From the NCBI RefSeq assembly GCF_000186705.1, contig NZ_AEUE01000006.1, positions 186,001 to 250,000 on the forward strand: a stretch of DNA of 64,000 nt, read 5' to 3'. Source of the stretch: Citromicrobium sp. JLT1363 (lineage in GTDB: Bacteria > Pseudomonadota > Alphaproteobacteria > Sphingomonadales > Sphingomonadaceae). Every line of letters begins with the position of its first letter. Within the stretch, counting starts at the first letter, position 1. This document shows positions 10,796 through 19,402 of this stretch, in pieces. A program made the translations under genes and the position numbers. The notes under the pieces were generated by a model. The model was not told where the DNA came from and ran no database searches. It was given only the letters and a program-made list of their open reading frames with translations.

Positions 10796-13234
10796 CTATC
10801 CCTCGATTTTTCCGAAGTCCGCCACCTGGTGGACCGCGTCTCGAAAACGCGCGAGCAGCCCAAGGCGTGCCGAACGTTTTGTTTTATCGTCGTCATTTAC
10901 CGTCACATTCTCAAAGAAATCGTCAATCGGCGCGCGCAAGCTGGCAAGCGCGGACATCGCATCCGCAAACCGCTCCTCGCGCACTGCCGTTGCCGCCTGC
11001 GGGCCTGCCGTATCAAGCGCATCCATCAGCGCCTTCTCGGCCGGTTCGGGCGTGTAGGACAGCGATTTCGCGCTATTGCGCCGCTCTTCGACCTGCGCGG
11101 CGACGATATCCTTCATGTCCGGATCGTCGACCAGCACCAGCGGGTCTTCCTCGCCGGTATGGGGCGCATCGTCTTCGCCCTGCCAGTCTTCCTTCTTCAG
11201 GATGTTCGCCGCGCGCTTGTACCCGGCGAGCAGGTTCTTGCCGTCCTCGGTCTCCATGAAGCTCTGGAGCGCGTGGACGCGGGCGAGCAGGCGAACGAGA
11301 TCGTCCTCGCCGCCAAGTGCGAACACCGCGTCGATCAGGTCGTGACGGACGCCTGCCTCGCGCTGCTGGACCTTGAGGCGGTCGGCGAAGAAGTCGAACA
11401 AATCGCCGACAAACGAGGACGGACGTAAGAGACTACGGAACGGTTTCGGTTCGCCGTCAGCTTCAAAGGCTGGGCGGAAGGCCACGCCGCTATCCCCTGC
11501 CCCTATGAGTCGATCATCCAACCAGCGATAGCGTTCATCAGAAGAACCCGCCTTATCGATAAGGTTGTAGGCAGGTTGATTTCCGTCGACTGCAAGCAAG
11601 ACGGTGAGCGGAATCAACAAAGCCGACGATAGACCGAAGCGCAGGTTATTCCTCGAAATCAGGGCTACGGTGCCCAAGGTGGCCCGACGGAGGGCGAACG
11701 GATCCTTGGAGCCGGTGGGCTGCATGTCAGCGGCGAAGAAAGTGACCAGCGTATCCAGCTTGTCCGCCAGACTCACCGCCACCGTCACCGGAGCAGTCGG
11801 CACCTCGTCGCCCTGCCCGACCGGCTTGTAGTGATCGCGGATTGCGTCGGCGACGGCCTCGGGCAGACCCTCGGCGCGGGCGTAGTAGCCGCCCATGAGG
11901 CCCTGCAGCTCGGGAAATTCGCCGACCATCTCGGTTACGAGGTCGGCCTTGCACAGCCGCGCGGCCTGTTCGGCCATGTCGGCCAATTCTTCCTTCGTCA
12001 CCCCCGCGGAGGCGGGGGTCCCGCTCCCTTCCGTGTCCGCACCCGAAGAAGCGGGACCCCGGATCAAGTCCGGGGTGACGATATCGGATTCCACCAGCCA
12101 GCGGGCCAGTTTGGCGACCCTCTCGACCTTGTCGGCGACAGTGCCCAGCCTCTCGTGGAAGGTGATCCGCTTGAGCCCCTCGGCATGCTGCGCGAGGGTT
12201 TTCTTCTGGTCGACCTCCCAGAAGAAGCGCGCGTCGGACAGCCGCGCGGCGAGCACCTTGCGGTTGCCGTCGACGGTTGCCGCGCCGCCGTCCGCCGCCT
12301 CGATATTGGCGGTGCAGATGAAGGCGTTGGCGAGCGTGCCTTGCGCATCCTCGCAAACGAAATACTTCTGGTTGACCCGCGCGGTGAGCTGGATCGTTTC
12401 GGGCGGAACGGTAAGGAAATCCTCCTCGAACCGGCCCAGCAGCGGGATCGGCCATTCGGTCAGGCCCGCATTCTCGACCACCAGCCCCTCGTCCTCGACC
12501 AGGCTCAGCCCAGCTTCGGACGCGACCTGCGCCGCGCCCTTGCGGATCAGTGCGGCGCGTTCCTCGTGATTGACGATCACATGCGCGGCACGCAGCTTGA
12601 TGGCATAGTCGTCCGCGTCGCCGATCGTGATGTCGCCCGAATGATGGAAGCGGTGGCCCAGCGTGACCGCGCCCGACGTAACGCCATGCACCTCGCACGC
12701 GACCACCTCGTCGCCCAGCAGCGCGACGATGCCGGACAGAGGCCGCACCCAGCGCATGCTTTCGGTCGAGATCGACGCCGCACCCCAGCGCATCGACTTG
12801 GGCCAGGCGAAATCGCGGATGATCGCGGGGATCGACTCTGCCAGCACATCGCGCACCGCCCTGCCCGGCGTGTCGATCACCGCGAAGTACGTCTCGCGGC
12901 CCTTCACTTCGCGCACCTCGAGCTGGTCACGCGTCACGTTGTTCTTGCGGCAGAAGCCGTCGACCGCCTGATCGGGCGCGCCCACGGGCGGGCCCTTGGC
13001 TTCCTCGCTGACCGCCTGCGTCTCGGTCGGCAGCCCCCGCGCGATCAGCGCGAGGCGGCGCGGGGTGGACCACACGGTGACCTCGCCCATCGCGACGCCC
13101 GCTGCGTCCATCTCGCGCCGGAACAGCTTTTCCAGTTCGGCGCGCGCACCCGCCTGCATCCGCGCGGGGATTTCTTCGGAGCGCAGTTCGAGGAGGAAAT
13201 CGCTCGCGTTCTTGTCGGGTGAACGTTCGTTCAC
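10796..13234 (-). CDS. glyS: Glycine--tRNA ligase beta subunit, with in-frame repeat insert
   Basis: Beta subunit of the alpha2-beta2 glycyl-tRNA synthetase. It has 812 residues, longer than the ~690 of E. coli. The start [13 protein letters not shown] near residue 8 and the conserved [19 protein letters not shown] near 612 identify it. The GTG start at 13232-13234 overlaps the glyQ stop by four bases (GTGA); the upstream ATG would overlap glyQ further. Residues about 386-413 ([13 protein letters not shown]...TPASAGVT) are encoded by a palindromic repeat. Residues about 518-600 are encoded by lower-GC DNA and align poorly with what I know of the family. Both may be surface insertions that the enzyme tolerates. 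Confidence 0.94.
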   Translation of the reverse strand: MNERSPDKNASDFLLELRSEEIPARMQAGARAELEKLFRREMDAAGVAMGEVTVWSTPRRLALIARGLPTETQAVSEEAKGPPVGAPDQAVDGFCRKNNVTRDQLEVREVKGRETYFAVIDTPGRAVRDVLAESIPAIIRDFAWPKSMRWGAASISTESMRWVRPLSGIVALLGDEVVACEVHGVTSGAVTLGHRFHHSGDITIGDADDYAIKLRAAHVIVNHEERAALIRKGAAQVASEAGLSLVEDEGLVVENAGLTEWPIPLLGRFEEDFLTVPPETIQLTARVNQKYFVCEDAQGTLANAFICTANIEAADGGAATVDGNRKVLAARLSDARFFWEVDQKKTLAQHAEGLKRITFHERLGTVADKVERVAKLARWLVESDIVTPDLIRGPASSGADTEGSGTPASAGVTKEELADMAEQAARLCKADLVTEMVGEFPELQGLMGGYYARAEGLPEAVADAIRDHYKPVGQGDEVPTAPVTVAVSLADKLDTLVTFFAADMQPTGSKDPFALRRATLGTVALISRNNLRFGLSSALLIPLTVLLAVDGNQPAYNLIDKAGSSDERYRWLDDRLIGAGDSGVAFRPAFEADGEPKPFRSLLRPSSFVGDLFDFFADRLKVQQREAGVRHDLIDAVFALGGEDDLVRLLARVHALQSFMETEDGKNLLAGYKRAANILKKEDWQGEDDAPHTGEEDPLVLVDDPDMKDIVAAQVEERRNSAKSLSYTPEPAEKALMDALDTAGPQAATAVREERFADAMSALASLRAPIDDFFENVTVNDDDKTKRSARLGLLARFRDAVHQVADFGKIEG
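11997..12079. repeat. Palindromic repeat element inserted in frame in glyS
   Basis: An 83-bp element bounded by GTCAC and GTGAC. It contains two hairpins, CCCCGCGGAGGCGGGG and CCCCGGATCAAGTCCGGGG, and the arms GTCCCGCT/AGCGGGAC, so the whole can fold as a double hairpin. Sequences of this GTCACCCC...GGGGTGAC type are abundant intergenic repeats in sphingomonads and caulobacters. Here it lies inside a coding region and preserves the frame, adding about 28 residues to GlyS, much like Rickettsia palindromic elements. Confidence 0.85.
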
Positions 13235-14175
13235 AGGGACCACTCCGGATAATTCTCGGCCCATTTCGGCGCCATCAGTTCGGCGTATTTCTCGCAGGAG
13301 CCACGCGCGAGATCGCGCACGCGGCCCATGTAGCTCGCGCGTTCCTGCACGGAGATCACGCCGCGCGCCTGCAGCAGGTTGAAGATGTGGCTCGCCTCCA
13401 CAGCCTGTTCGTATGCGGCGATGGGGACATCATGAGCGAGCGCATTTTCGCACTCCTTCTCCGCCTTGGCGAAGAGGTCGAACAGCGCATCGGTCTCCGC
13501 GACCTCGAAGTTCCACTTCGACATCTGCTTCTCGTTTTCGAGGAAGACCTCACCATACGAAACGCCGCGCCCATTGAAGTTCAGGTCGTACACGTTGTCG
13601 ACGCCCTGAATGTACATCGCGAGGCGTTCGAGCCCGTAGGTCAGCTCGCCTGCGACCGGCTTGCAGTCGAAGCCGCCCATCTGCTGGAAATAGGTGAATT
13701 GGGTGACTTCCATCCCGTCGCACCAGACCTCCCAGCCCAGGCCCCATGCGCCGAGCGTGGGCGATTCCCAGTCATCCTCCACGAAGCGGATATCGTGCTT
13801 GAGCGGATCGATCCCGATCACCCGCAGCGATTCCAGGTAGAGGTTCTGGATGTCGGGCGGGCTCGGCTTCAGGATCACCTGATACTGGTAGTAGTGCTGC
13901 AGACGGTTCGGGTTCTCGCCGTAGCGGCCATCGGTTGGGCGGCGGCACGGCTGCACGAAGGCGGCATTCCATGGCTCGGGCCCCAGCGTGCGCAGCGTGG
14001 TCGCGGTATGGAACGTCCCCGCCCCCATCCGCATGTCGTAAGGCTGCAGGATCACGCAGCCCTGCCCTGCCCAGAAATCGTGCAGGGCGAGGATCATGTC
14101 CTGGAAACTGTTTTTCGGATCGCGGCTCATCAGGCGAAGGGCCATGGCGAAGCGCTGCGAAAGCGTCAACGCCAT
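13231..14175 (-). CDS. glyQ: Glycine--tRNA ligase alpha subunit
   Basis: Catalytic alpha subunit of bacterial glycyl-tRNA synthetase, with class II motifs. Identifying segments are [19 protein letters not shown] (about 22-40), [40 protein letters not shown] and [10 protein letters not shown]. 314 residues from the ATG at 14175. An internal ATG at 14130 would give 299 residues and an N-terminus closer to the family, so the true start may be there. glyS follows with a GTGA overlap. The gene is divergent from the micro-protein cluster, sharing 128 bp that hold operator-like repeats. Confidence 0.96.
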   Translation of the reverse strand: MALTLSQRFAMALRLMSRDPKNSFQDMILALHDFWAGQGCVILQPYDMRMGAGTFHTATTLRTLGPEPWNAAFVQPCRRPTDGRYGENPNRLQHYYQYQVILKPSPPDIQNLYLESLRVIGIDPLKHDIRFVEDDWESPTLGAWGLGWEVWCDGMEVTQFTYFQQMGGFDCKPVAGELTYGLERLAMYIQGVDNVYDLNFNGRGVSYGEVFLENEKQMSKWNFEVAETDALFDLFAKAEKECENALAHDVPIAAYEQAVEASHIFNLLQARGVISVQERASYMGRVRDLARGSCEKYAELMAPKWAENYPEWSL

Positions 14176-14214
14176 GCGTCGGATTGGCGGACAATGTCAT
14201 CCCTTCCCGACCTT

Positions 14215-14283
14215 ATGTCAGGTACTATTGACATAGACAGCGAATCGCGACATATAGTCATGCATACCTGACATGGTGTCAGG
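14215..14283 (+). promoter_or_regulatory. Sigma-70 promoter with TGTCAGG operator repeats
   Basis: TTGACA (14228-14233) is followed by a 17-bp spacer and CATATA (14251-14256), or 19 bp to TATAGT (14253-14258); this is the best -35/-10 pair in the window. Around it are ATGTCAGGTA (14215-14224), its exact reverse complement TACCTGACAT (14265-14274), and the tight palindrome CCTGACA-TGG-TGTCAGG (14267-14283), which would lie near the transcription start. The layout suggests a repressor, plausibly the XRE protein encoded 500 bp downstream (inference). Confidence 0.7.
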
Positions 14284-14303
14284 ATGTAGCGACGGAGGTA
14301 GCA

Positions 14304-14414
14304 GTGAAGAAGAGCTTCTGGTGCACCGGTGAGATGAGCCGCGACGAAAAGGTCGCGTTCTGGATTTCCATCGCGACGGTCCTGATCGCGTCGCTCACCG
14401 TAATCGTGAACTAA
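14304..14414 (+). CDS. Single-helix micro-protein 1
   Basis: 36 codons from GTG at 14304, with a GGAGGT ribosome site at 14294-14299. The N-terminal part is polar (KKSFWCTGEMSRDEK) and is followed by one membrane helix (VAFWISIATVLIASLTVIV). There is no recognised family. It is the first gene behind the promoter at 14228-14258 and the first of four similar-sized one-helix proteins. The strong ribosome site and codon content argue that it is real. Confidence 0.6.
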   Translation: MKKSFWCTGEMSRDEKVAFWISIATVLIASLTVIVN

Positions 14415-14436
14415 GCAAGAGAGGGAAGGACAAGCC

Positions 14437-14559
14437 ATGACCATCGAACTCAACAAGCAGACCATCGGCCGAACCGTCCTTGCGACCGGGCTGCTGTTTT
14501 TCGCCGGATACGGCGTCGGCAATATCGCCGCGAAAATCGTGATGCTGATCGGCGGATGA
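14437..14559 (+). CDS. Single-helix micro-protein 2
   Basis: 40 residues from ATG at 14437, preceded by the purine-rich site GAGGGAAGGA (14421-14430). A short polar N-terminus (MTIELNKQTIGR) leads into one hydrophobic helix (TVLATGLLFFAGYGVGNIAA). The stop TGA overlaps the ATG of the next micro-gene (ATGA), showing an operon-like arrangement. No family is recognised. Confidence 0.6.
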   Translation: MTIELNKQTIGRTVLATGLLFFAGYGVGNIAAKIVMLIGG

Positions 14560-14651
14560 GTACCGCGCCCGGCAGCCGCTCCCTTGCCTGGACGATGATC
14601 GCGCTGGCGTTCCTCATGTCGATCCTGGCCATCATCATCAGCACGAGGTGA
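14556..14651 (+). CDS. Single-helix micro-protein 3
   Basis: 31 residues, starting inside the stop of micro-protein 2 (ATGA overlap). It consists of a short polar head (MSTAPGSRS) and one membrane helix (LAWTMIALAFLMSILAIIIS) ending in TR. No family is recognised. Support comes from the overlap arrangement and from the same head-plus-helix design as its neighbours. Confidence 0.5.
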   Translation: MSTAPGSRSLAWTMIALAFLMSILAIIISTR

Positions 14652-14655
14652 ACCA

Positions 14656-14769
14656 ATGACCGCAACCGAAAGAAAAGACGACCAGCCCCGCGAGGCAGAT
14701 CGCAGCAGCGACGACATGATGGTGTTCTGGCTGCTCATGTTCGCCATGGTCGTGCTGGCGTGGGCCTAG
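14656..14769 (+). CDS. Single-helix micro-protein 4
   Basis: 37 residues from ATG at 14656, with GAGGTG about 6 bp upstream. The charged N-terminal half (TERKDDQPREADRSSDD) is followed by one C-terminal membrane helix (MMVFWLLMFAMVVLAWA) ending at the stop. No family is recognised. The XRE regulator begins 10 bp downstream. Confidence 0.55.
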   Translation: MTATERKDDQPREADRSSDDMMVFWLLMFAMVVLAWA

Positions 14770-14779
14770 GCGGCATCAC

Positions 14780-14974
14780 ATGAAGAACCGCCTCAAAGTC
14801 CTGCGCGCCGAACGCGACTGGAGCCAGGCCGAACTGGCCGGGCGACTCGACGTCTCGCGCCAGGCGGTCAACGCCATCGAGACCGGCAAGCACGACCCCT
14901 CGCTGGGCCTCGCATTCAAGATCGCTCGCCTGTTCGACACGCCGATAGAGGAGATTTTCGATGACGCAGAATGA
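14780..14974 (+). CDS. Cro/CI-type (XRE) transcriptional regulator
   Basis: A 64-residue minimal helix-turn-helix protein, almost entirely HTH_3 domain (about residues 4-58). The recognition region is WSQAELAGRLDVSRQAVNAI, followed by the family ending FDTPIEEIF. It has no sensor domain. It overlaps the next gene, a membrane protein, by 14 bp; this pairing of a tiny XRE regulator with a small membrane protein is common and the two are presumably co-expressed. The palindromes at 14215-14283 are its most likely operators (inference). Confidence 0.88.
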   Translation: MKNRLKVLRAERDWSQAELAGRLDVSRQAVNAIETGKHDPSLGLAFKIARLFDTPIEEIFDDAE

Positions 14975-15386
14975 CGGGAATCTTTCGGGCGAACAGCGGC
15001 TGAAGGCGCGTCGCCGCCGTTTCTTCCGCTACCTTGCCATCGCATTTGTGGTCAGCATGGTTGTCGGCATCCTGAGCGGTGGGGTGGCCGCATTCTACGA
15101 GGACGGCACCGTCCCGCTCTGGATACCCTTGGTGGTGTGCGTTGCAGCTGCCCTGGCATTCGCCTGGTTCACCTACGACTATTTCAGGCGGGTCGACGAA
15201 CTGGACCTGATGGACAACCTATGGGCTCATCTGATCGGTTTCTACGGCGGCCTCACCGTGTTCGGCGTGTGGTACTTCCTCGCCGAGCTTGACCTTGCGG
15301 CAAAGCCGAGCGCCGTTGCCACCGTCGCCATCATGGTTGCCCTGACCTTCGTCGCCTACGGCCTGCGCAAACTCGGCCTGCGATGA
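14961..15386 (+). CDS. Four-helix membrane protein paired with XRE regulator
   Basis: 141 residues. A basic N-terminal stretch (KARRRR) is followed by four predicted membrane helices, at about residues 24-48, 54-78, 88-108 and 116-136, with the signature FTYDYFRRVDELD between helices 2 and 3. The start overlaps the XRE gene by 14 bp. No named domain is recognised. Its regulator-membrane pairing resembles two-gene modules in which the membrane protein modulates or is controlled by the regulator. The last gene of the micro-protein cluster. Confidence 0.8.
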   Translation: MTQNDGNLSGEQRLKARRRRFFRYLAIAFVVSMVVGILSGGVAAFYEDGTVPLWIPLVVCVAAALAFAWFTYDYFRRVDELDLMDNLWAHLIGFYGGLTVFGVWYFLAELDLAAKPSAVATVAIMVALTFVAYGLRKLGLR

Positions 15387-15458
15387 CATCACAACGCGCT
15401 GACAACACAGCGTAATTCGACTAGTTCATCACTCAATAATCGAAAGAAGGATACCCCC

Positions 15459-16406
15459 ATGCATTTCCACCGCAAATCGAAGTTTCTCGCCAGCGCCTGC
15501 GCTGCATTCGCCATCGCCGCGACCACGGTGGGCTGCGCCCCGGCGCAGACGATGTCGACGCCCGTCGCTTCGACGCAGGCTCCGGCAAGTTCTGTCGGCA
15601 TCGAGGGCCCGGCACTGTGGCGCGTCGCCGACGAAGACACCACGATCTACGTCTTCGGCACGGTTCATGCCCTGCCCGACGATGTGAACTGGTATTCCGG
15701 CACCGTGAAGAACGCGCTCGATTCCAGCGACACGCTGGTGACCGAGATCGACATGACCCCGGCTGCCGAGGCGGAAACGGCCGCGCTGTTCCAGCGCACC
15801 GCCACCCTTCCCGCAGGCACGACCCTGCGCAGCCTGCTGACGGAGGAACAGCGCACCGATTACGAGGCGCTGCTGACCGAGTTCGGCATGCCGGTCAACG
15901 CGCTCGACACCGTGGAGCCCTGGGGCGCCGCGCTGGCGCTGTCGCAGATCGCATTCGCCAGGGCGGGGATCGACGGCGAGAACGGCACGGAGAAGGTGCT
16001 GGAAGAAAAGATCGGCGACCGGCTGGGCCGCGATGCGCTGGAGACGGCGGCATTCCAGCTGGAGATCTTCGACGGCCTGCCGCAGGATGCGCAGATCGAC
16101 TATCTGATGGAGACCGTGACGGAGATCGACACGGTCGTGCCCATGCTCAACCAGATCATCGCGGAATGGGCGGAAGGCGACGTCGACGATCTGGGCGCGC
16201 TGCTGAACGAAGCGCTGGAGGCCGACCCGGTTCTCGCCGATCGCATGCTCTATTCGCGGAACAAGACGTGGGCGGGCTGGATCGACGAGCGGCTCGATAG
16301 CCCGGGCACGATCTTCATGGCGGTTGGCGCAGGGCACCTGGCAGGCAACCGGTCGGTACAGGATTATCTCGCCGAGCGCGGGATCAGCATGACCCGCGTA
16401 CAGTGA
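15459..16406 (+). CDS. TraB/GumN family lipoprotein (copy 1)
   Basis: 315 residues. The N-terminal signal ends in a lipobox-like TTVGC (Cys about 26), so it is probably lipid-anchored in the periplasm. The TraB/GumN hallmark is the GTVHALP segment (about 67-73), with a second conserved segment AVGAGHLAG near the C-terminus. The TraB fold is related to metal-dependent hydrolases of the erythromycin-esterase/Tiki group; the function in these bacteria is unknown. It is directly followed by a paralogue, the two stop/start regions nearly touching. Confidence 0.87.
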   Translation: MHFHRKSKFLASACAAFAIAATTVGCAPAQTMSTPVASTQAPASSVGIEGPALWRVADEDTTIYVFGTVHALPDDVNWYSGTVKNALDSSDTLVTEIDMTPAAEAETAALFQRTATLPAGTTLRSLLTEEQRTDYEALLTEFGMPVNALDTVEPWGAALALSQIAFARAGIDGENGTEKVLEEKIGDRLGRDALETAAFQLEIFDGLPQDAQIDYLMETVTEIDTVVPMLNQIIAEWAEGDVDDLGALLNEALEADPVLADRMLYSRNKTWAGWIDERLDSPGTIFMAVGAGHLAGNRSVQDYLAERGISMTRVQ

Positions 16407-16411
16407 CGACC

Positions 16412-17305
16412 ATGAACCTGTTCCGATCCGCCCTTCTCGCACTGCTCGCCTGTCTGGTCGCCGCCTGTGCCCAGCCCGACGAGCGCGAGACGGGCGGGCC
16501 GGACGCCCCGAACCCCCTGCTGTGGGAAGTCGCGCGGTCGGACGGATCGGTCGAAGGATGGCTGATGGGCACGATCCACGCGCTTCCCGACGGGGCCCGA
16601 TGGCGCAATGGAGCGATCGACCGCGCCGTCGCCGATGCCGATATTCTCGTCATGGAGATCGACGATCTGGACGATCGCAAGGCCATGGCAGCCGCTTTCC
16701 AGCCGCTCGCCTTTTCCGATGGGCAGCCGCCGCTTGCCGCGCGCGTACGCCCGGAACAGCGCGAGCAGCTGGCCGATCTTGTCGGGCAAACCTCCTACGA
16801 TCTTGACGACTTCGCCCGGATCGAAAGCTGGAGCGCGGCGCTGATCCTGGCACAGGCGATCGAAACCGATGCGGACGCGCGCAATGGCGTGGACCGTGCG
16901 CTGGTCGAGGATTTCTCGGGGCGCCCGACCATGGAGATCGAGGGCGCGCGAGAGCAGTTCGCGGTGTTCGACGGATTGTCGGAGAGCGCGCAACGCGCCC
17001 TGCTCGCCGCCATCGTCGAGGATTCGCGCAAGGACGAGGCGGAACGCATGGAACCGATCACGCTGTACCTCACCGGCGATGTCGACGGGCTGGAGCGCCT
17101 GTCGCGCGAAGGCATGCTGGCGATACCCGAAGTCCGCGAGGCACTGCTCACGAAACGCAACGCGCGGTGGACACCGCGGATCGAGCGCCTGCTGGCGCGC
17201 GAGGAGCGCCCTCTGATCGCGGTGGGCGCTGCGCACATGGTGGGCGATGACGGGCTGGTCGCCCTGCTCGAAGCGGAAGGCTATCGCGTCACGCGCGTGC
17301 AATAG
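16412..17305 (+). CDS. TraB/GumN family lipoprotein (copy 2)
   Basis: 297 residues from ATG at 16412, six bases after the stop of copy 1; a GTG at 16403 overlapping that stop is an alternative start. Signal peptide and lipobox LVAAC (Cys about 16-17). It has the TraB motifs GTIHALP (about 52-58) and AVGAAHMVG (C-terminal). It is clearly paralogous to the preceding gene but diverged, so the pair looks like an old tandem duplication. Confidence 0.86.
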   Translation: MNLFRSALLALLACLVAACAQPDERETGGPDAPNPLLWEVARSDGSVEGWLMGTIHALPDGARWRNGAIDRAVADADILVMEIDDLDDRKAMAAAFQPLAFSDGQPPLAARVRPEQREQLADLVGQTSYDLDDFARIESWSAALILAQAIETDADARNGVDRALVEDFSGRPTMEIEGAREQFAVFDGLSESAQRALLAAIVEDSRKDEAERMEPITLYLTGDVDGLERLSREGMLAIPEVREALLTKRNARWTPRIERLLAREERPLIAVGAAHMVGDDGLVALLEAEGYRVTRVQ

Positions 17306-17435
17306 GCTTGGCGGCGCCGATGCAGCTTGCATTTCCGCGCCACTGCCCGTAACAGCGCGCGCTTCGGCGCCATGTGCATCCCTGGAGGCGTGGCGGACCG
17401 AAGCATAATATCCGCATTTCGAAAGGTAGTATACG

Positions 17436-18116
17436 ATGAGCGACGCTCTGACCCTGCCGGCCGAGACGCGCGACCGGGCTGGCAAGGGAGCCTCCCGGGC
17501 ACTGCGTCGCGAAGGCCGTGTCCCCGCCGTGATCTATGGCGGCAAGGAAGAACCCATCACGATCCACGTCGAAGAGCGCGAACTTATTCGCCAGCTCGAC
17601 ATGGGCCACTTCATGAACTCGATCATCGAAATCGAAGTTGGCGGCAAGAAAGTGCGCACCCTGCCCAAGGACGTTGCGCTGCACCCCGTCACCGACCGTC
17701 CCGAGCATGTGGACTTCCTGCGCCTTGCGAAGGGCGCCAAGGTGGACGTGAGCGTCCCCGTGGTCTTTGTCGACGAAGAGGAATCGCCCGGCCTCAAGAA
17801 GGGCGGCGTTCTCAACGTGGTCCGTCACGAGCTGGAACTGGTCTGCGAAGCGGACAAGATTCCGAACGAGATCGTCATCAGCGTCAAGGGCAAGGAAGTC
17901 GGCGACTCGATCCACATCAGCGAAGTCGACCTGCCCGAAGGCAGCACCTCGGCGATCACCGATCGCGACTTCACGATCGCCACGCTGGTCGCCCCGTCCG
18001 CGCTCAAGAAGGCCGAAGGCGCCGAGGGTGAAGACGAAGTCACCGAAACCGAGGTCATCGAGCAGCATGCCGAGACCGTGGAAGGTGAAGACGACCAGGT
18101 CGTCGACGGCGAATAA
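17436..18116 (+). CDS. rplY: Ribosomal protein bL25, long Ctc form
   Basis: 5S rRNA-binding protein of the large ribosomal subunit. It has 226 residues, the long TL5/Ctc form with an N-terminal L25 domain ([27 protein letters not shown], seen in two parts at about 9-35) and a C-terminal beta domain, plus an acidic tail rich in E and D. Forms of this kind were first noted as general stress protein Ctc. pth follows 90 bp later after a terminator, the usual rplY-pth order. Confidence 0.95.
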   Translation: MSDALTLPAETRDRAGKGASRALRREGRVPAVIYGGKEEPITIHVEERELIRQLDMGHFMNSIIEIEVGGKKVRTLPKDVALHPVTDRPEHVDFLRLAKGAKVDVSVPVVFVDEEESPGLKKGGVLNVVRHELELVCEADKIPNEIVISVKGKEVGDSIHISEVDLPEGSTSAITDRDFTIATLVAPSALKKAEGAEGEDEVTETEVIEQHAETVEGEDDQVVDGE

Positions 18117-18139
18117 GCCGCTTCACATACTGCATTGCG

Positions 18140-18175
18140 AACGCCGGGCCTCTCCCCAGAGGTCCGGCGTTTTCA
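18140..18175 (+). terminator. Rho-independent terminator after rplY
   Basis: Stem AACGCCGGGCCTCT paired with AGAGGTCCGGCGTT (one G-T pair), loop CCCC, then TTTC. It lies between rplY and pth, so pth probably needs read-through or its own promoter. Confidence 0.8.
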
Positions 18176-18206
18176 TTTCCGGGCCAAGCGATTAGGGACT
18201 GGCGCC

Positions 18207-18776
18207 ATGCAGATATGGACAGGCCTAGGAAACCCGGGACCGCGCTACGCGCTCCATCGGCACAATGTCGGCTTCATGGCGTGCGACGTGATCGGCGAGG
18301 CCCACGATTTCGGCCCCGTGCAGAAGAAGTTTCAGGGCTGGGTCCAGGAAGGCCGGATCGGGACCGAGAAGGTCCTGCTGCTCAAGCCCGCAACCTTCAT
18401 GAACGAGAGCGGCCGTTCGGTCGCCGAAGCCATGCGGTTCTACAAGCTGGAGCCGGACGCGCTGACCGTCTTCCACGACGAGCTGGACCTCGCGCCCTTC
18501 AAGGTGAAGGTTCGCATGGGCGGCGGGCTGGCCGGGCACAACGGCCTGCGCAGCATCAACCAGCATCTCGGCCCCGATTTCAGGCGAGTGCGCATCGGCA
18601 TCGGCCATCCGGGCCACAAGGACCGCGTGACAGGCCATGTCCTGGGCAACTTCGCCAAGGCCGAGATGGACGATCTGGCGGACATGCTCGGCGCAATGGC
18701 GAGCGAGGCATCGTGGCTGGCCGAAGGCGACGATGCGCGCTTCATGAACGATGTCGCGCTCAGGATGCAGGATTGA
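18207..18776 (+). CDS. pth: Peptidyl-tRNA hydrolase
   Basis: Releases tRNA from prematurely dropped peptidyl-tRNAs. It has 189 residues from ATG at 18207, giving the family N-terminus MQIWTGLGNPGPRYALHRHN with the catalytic His near residue 19-20. Other signatures are LLKPATFMNESG (about 62-73), FHDELDL (about 92-98) and GGGLAGHNGLRSI. Longer upstream frames were rejected because this start fits the family exactly. Confidence 0.96.
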   Translation: MQIWTGLGNPGPRYALHRHNVGFMACDVIGEAHDFGPVQKKFQGWVQEGRIGTEKVLLLKPATFMNESGRSVAEAMRFYKLEPDALTVFHDELDLAPFKVKVRMGGGLAGHNGLRSINQHLGPDFRRVRIGIGHPGHKDRVTGHVLGNFAKAEMDDLADMLGAMASEASWLAEGDDARFMNDVALRMQD

Positions 18777-18784
18777 CGCGGACC

Positions 18785-19399
18785 ATGCCGGGCCGCGGTA
18801 CCCTGCTTGTCCTGCTGACCGCGCAAACGCTGTTCTTCGCCATTATCGGCCTTGCCCTCTGGGTGCTATCGGGCCGCCCCGCCCGGTCCTTCGTCACCTT
18901 CGGGTCGGACGAATTCGTTGCCGGAGGGCTGCTTGCCGCGGTGCTGGTCGTGCTGGCGGCGGCGACCTTCTACGGCCTGCCGAAGCTCGCCGAATACCTC
19001 GTGCGGGCACAGGCGGATAACTTCGCCTTCCTCGAAAAGCCGCTGCCCTTCCCCGCCGTCATCTGGGTCTCGCTGGGTGCGGGGATCGGCGAGGAAGCGC
19101 TGTTTCGCGGTGGCGTGCAGACGCTCGCGGGTGACTATATCTCCGCGCCGCTGGCCATTGCCTTCGCCGCGGCGCTCTTCGCGGTGGTCCATTTCGCGAA
19201 GCCGACGGTCGCCGCGATCATCTTCGCGATCGGAGCCGTCTTCGGCTGCGTCTACTGGATCACGGGATCGCTGCTTGCGGTGATGCTGGCCCATGCCCTC
19301 TACGATGTGTTCGCCTTGTGGTACGTCCAAAAGGAGATGCACCGGCTCCGCGTGTTCGCGGCTAAGGAGGTATCGAACGACGAGACGATCACGGAGTAG
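18785..19399 (+). CDS. CPBP family intramembrane glutamic endopeptidase
   Basis: 204 residues with several membrane helices. The CPBP (Abi/Rce1-like) catalytic motifs are present in order: GEEALFRG (about 100-107, EExxxR type), FAVVHF (about 130-135) and HALYD (about 167-171). ATG at 18785 was chosen; a TTG at 18773 that overlaps the pth stop is the alternative. Substrates of bacterial CPBP proteases are mostly unknown. The SDR gene starts four bases after its stop. Confidence 0.85.
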   Translation: MPGRGTLLVLLTAQTLFFAIIGLALWVLSGRPARSFVTFGSDEFVAGGLLAAVLVVLAAATFYGLPKLAEYLVRAQADNFAFLEKPLPFPAVIWVSLGAGIGEEALFRGGVQTLAGDYISAPLAIAFAAALFAVVHFAKPTVAAIIFAIGAVFGCVYWITGSLLAVMLAHALYDVFALWYVQKEMHRLRVFAAKEVSNDETITE

Positions 19400-19402
19400 A
19401 CC

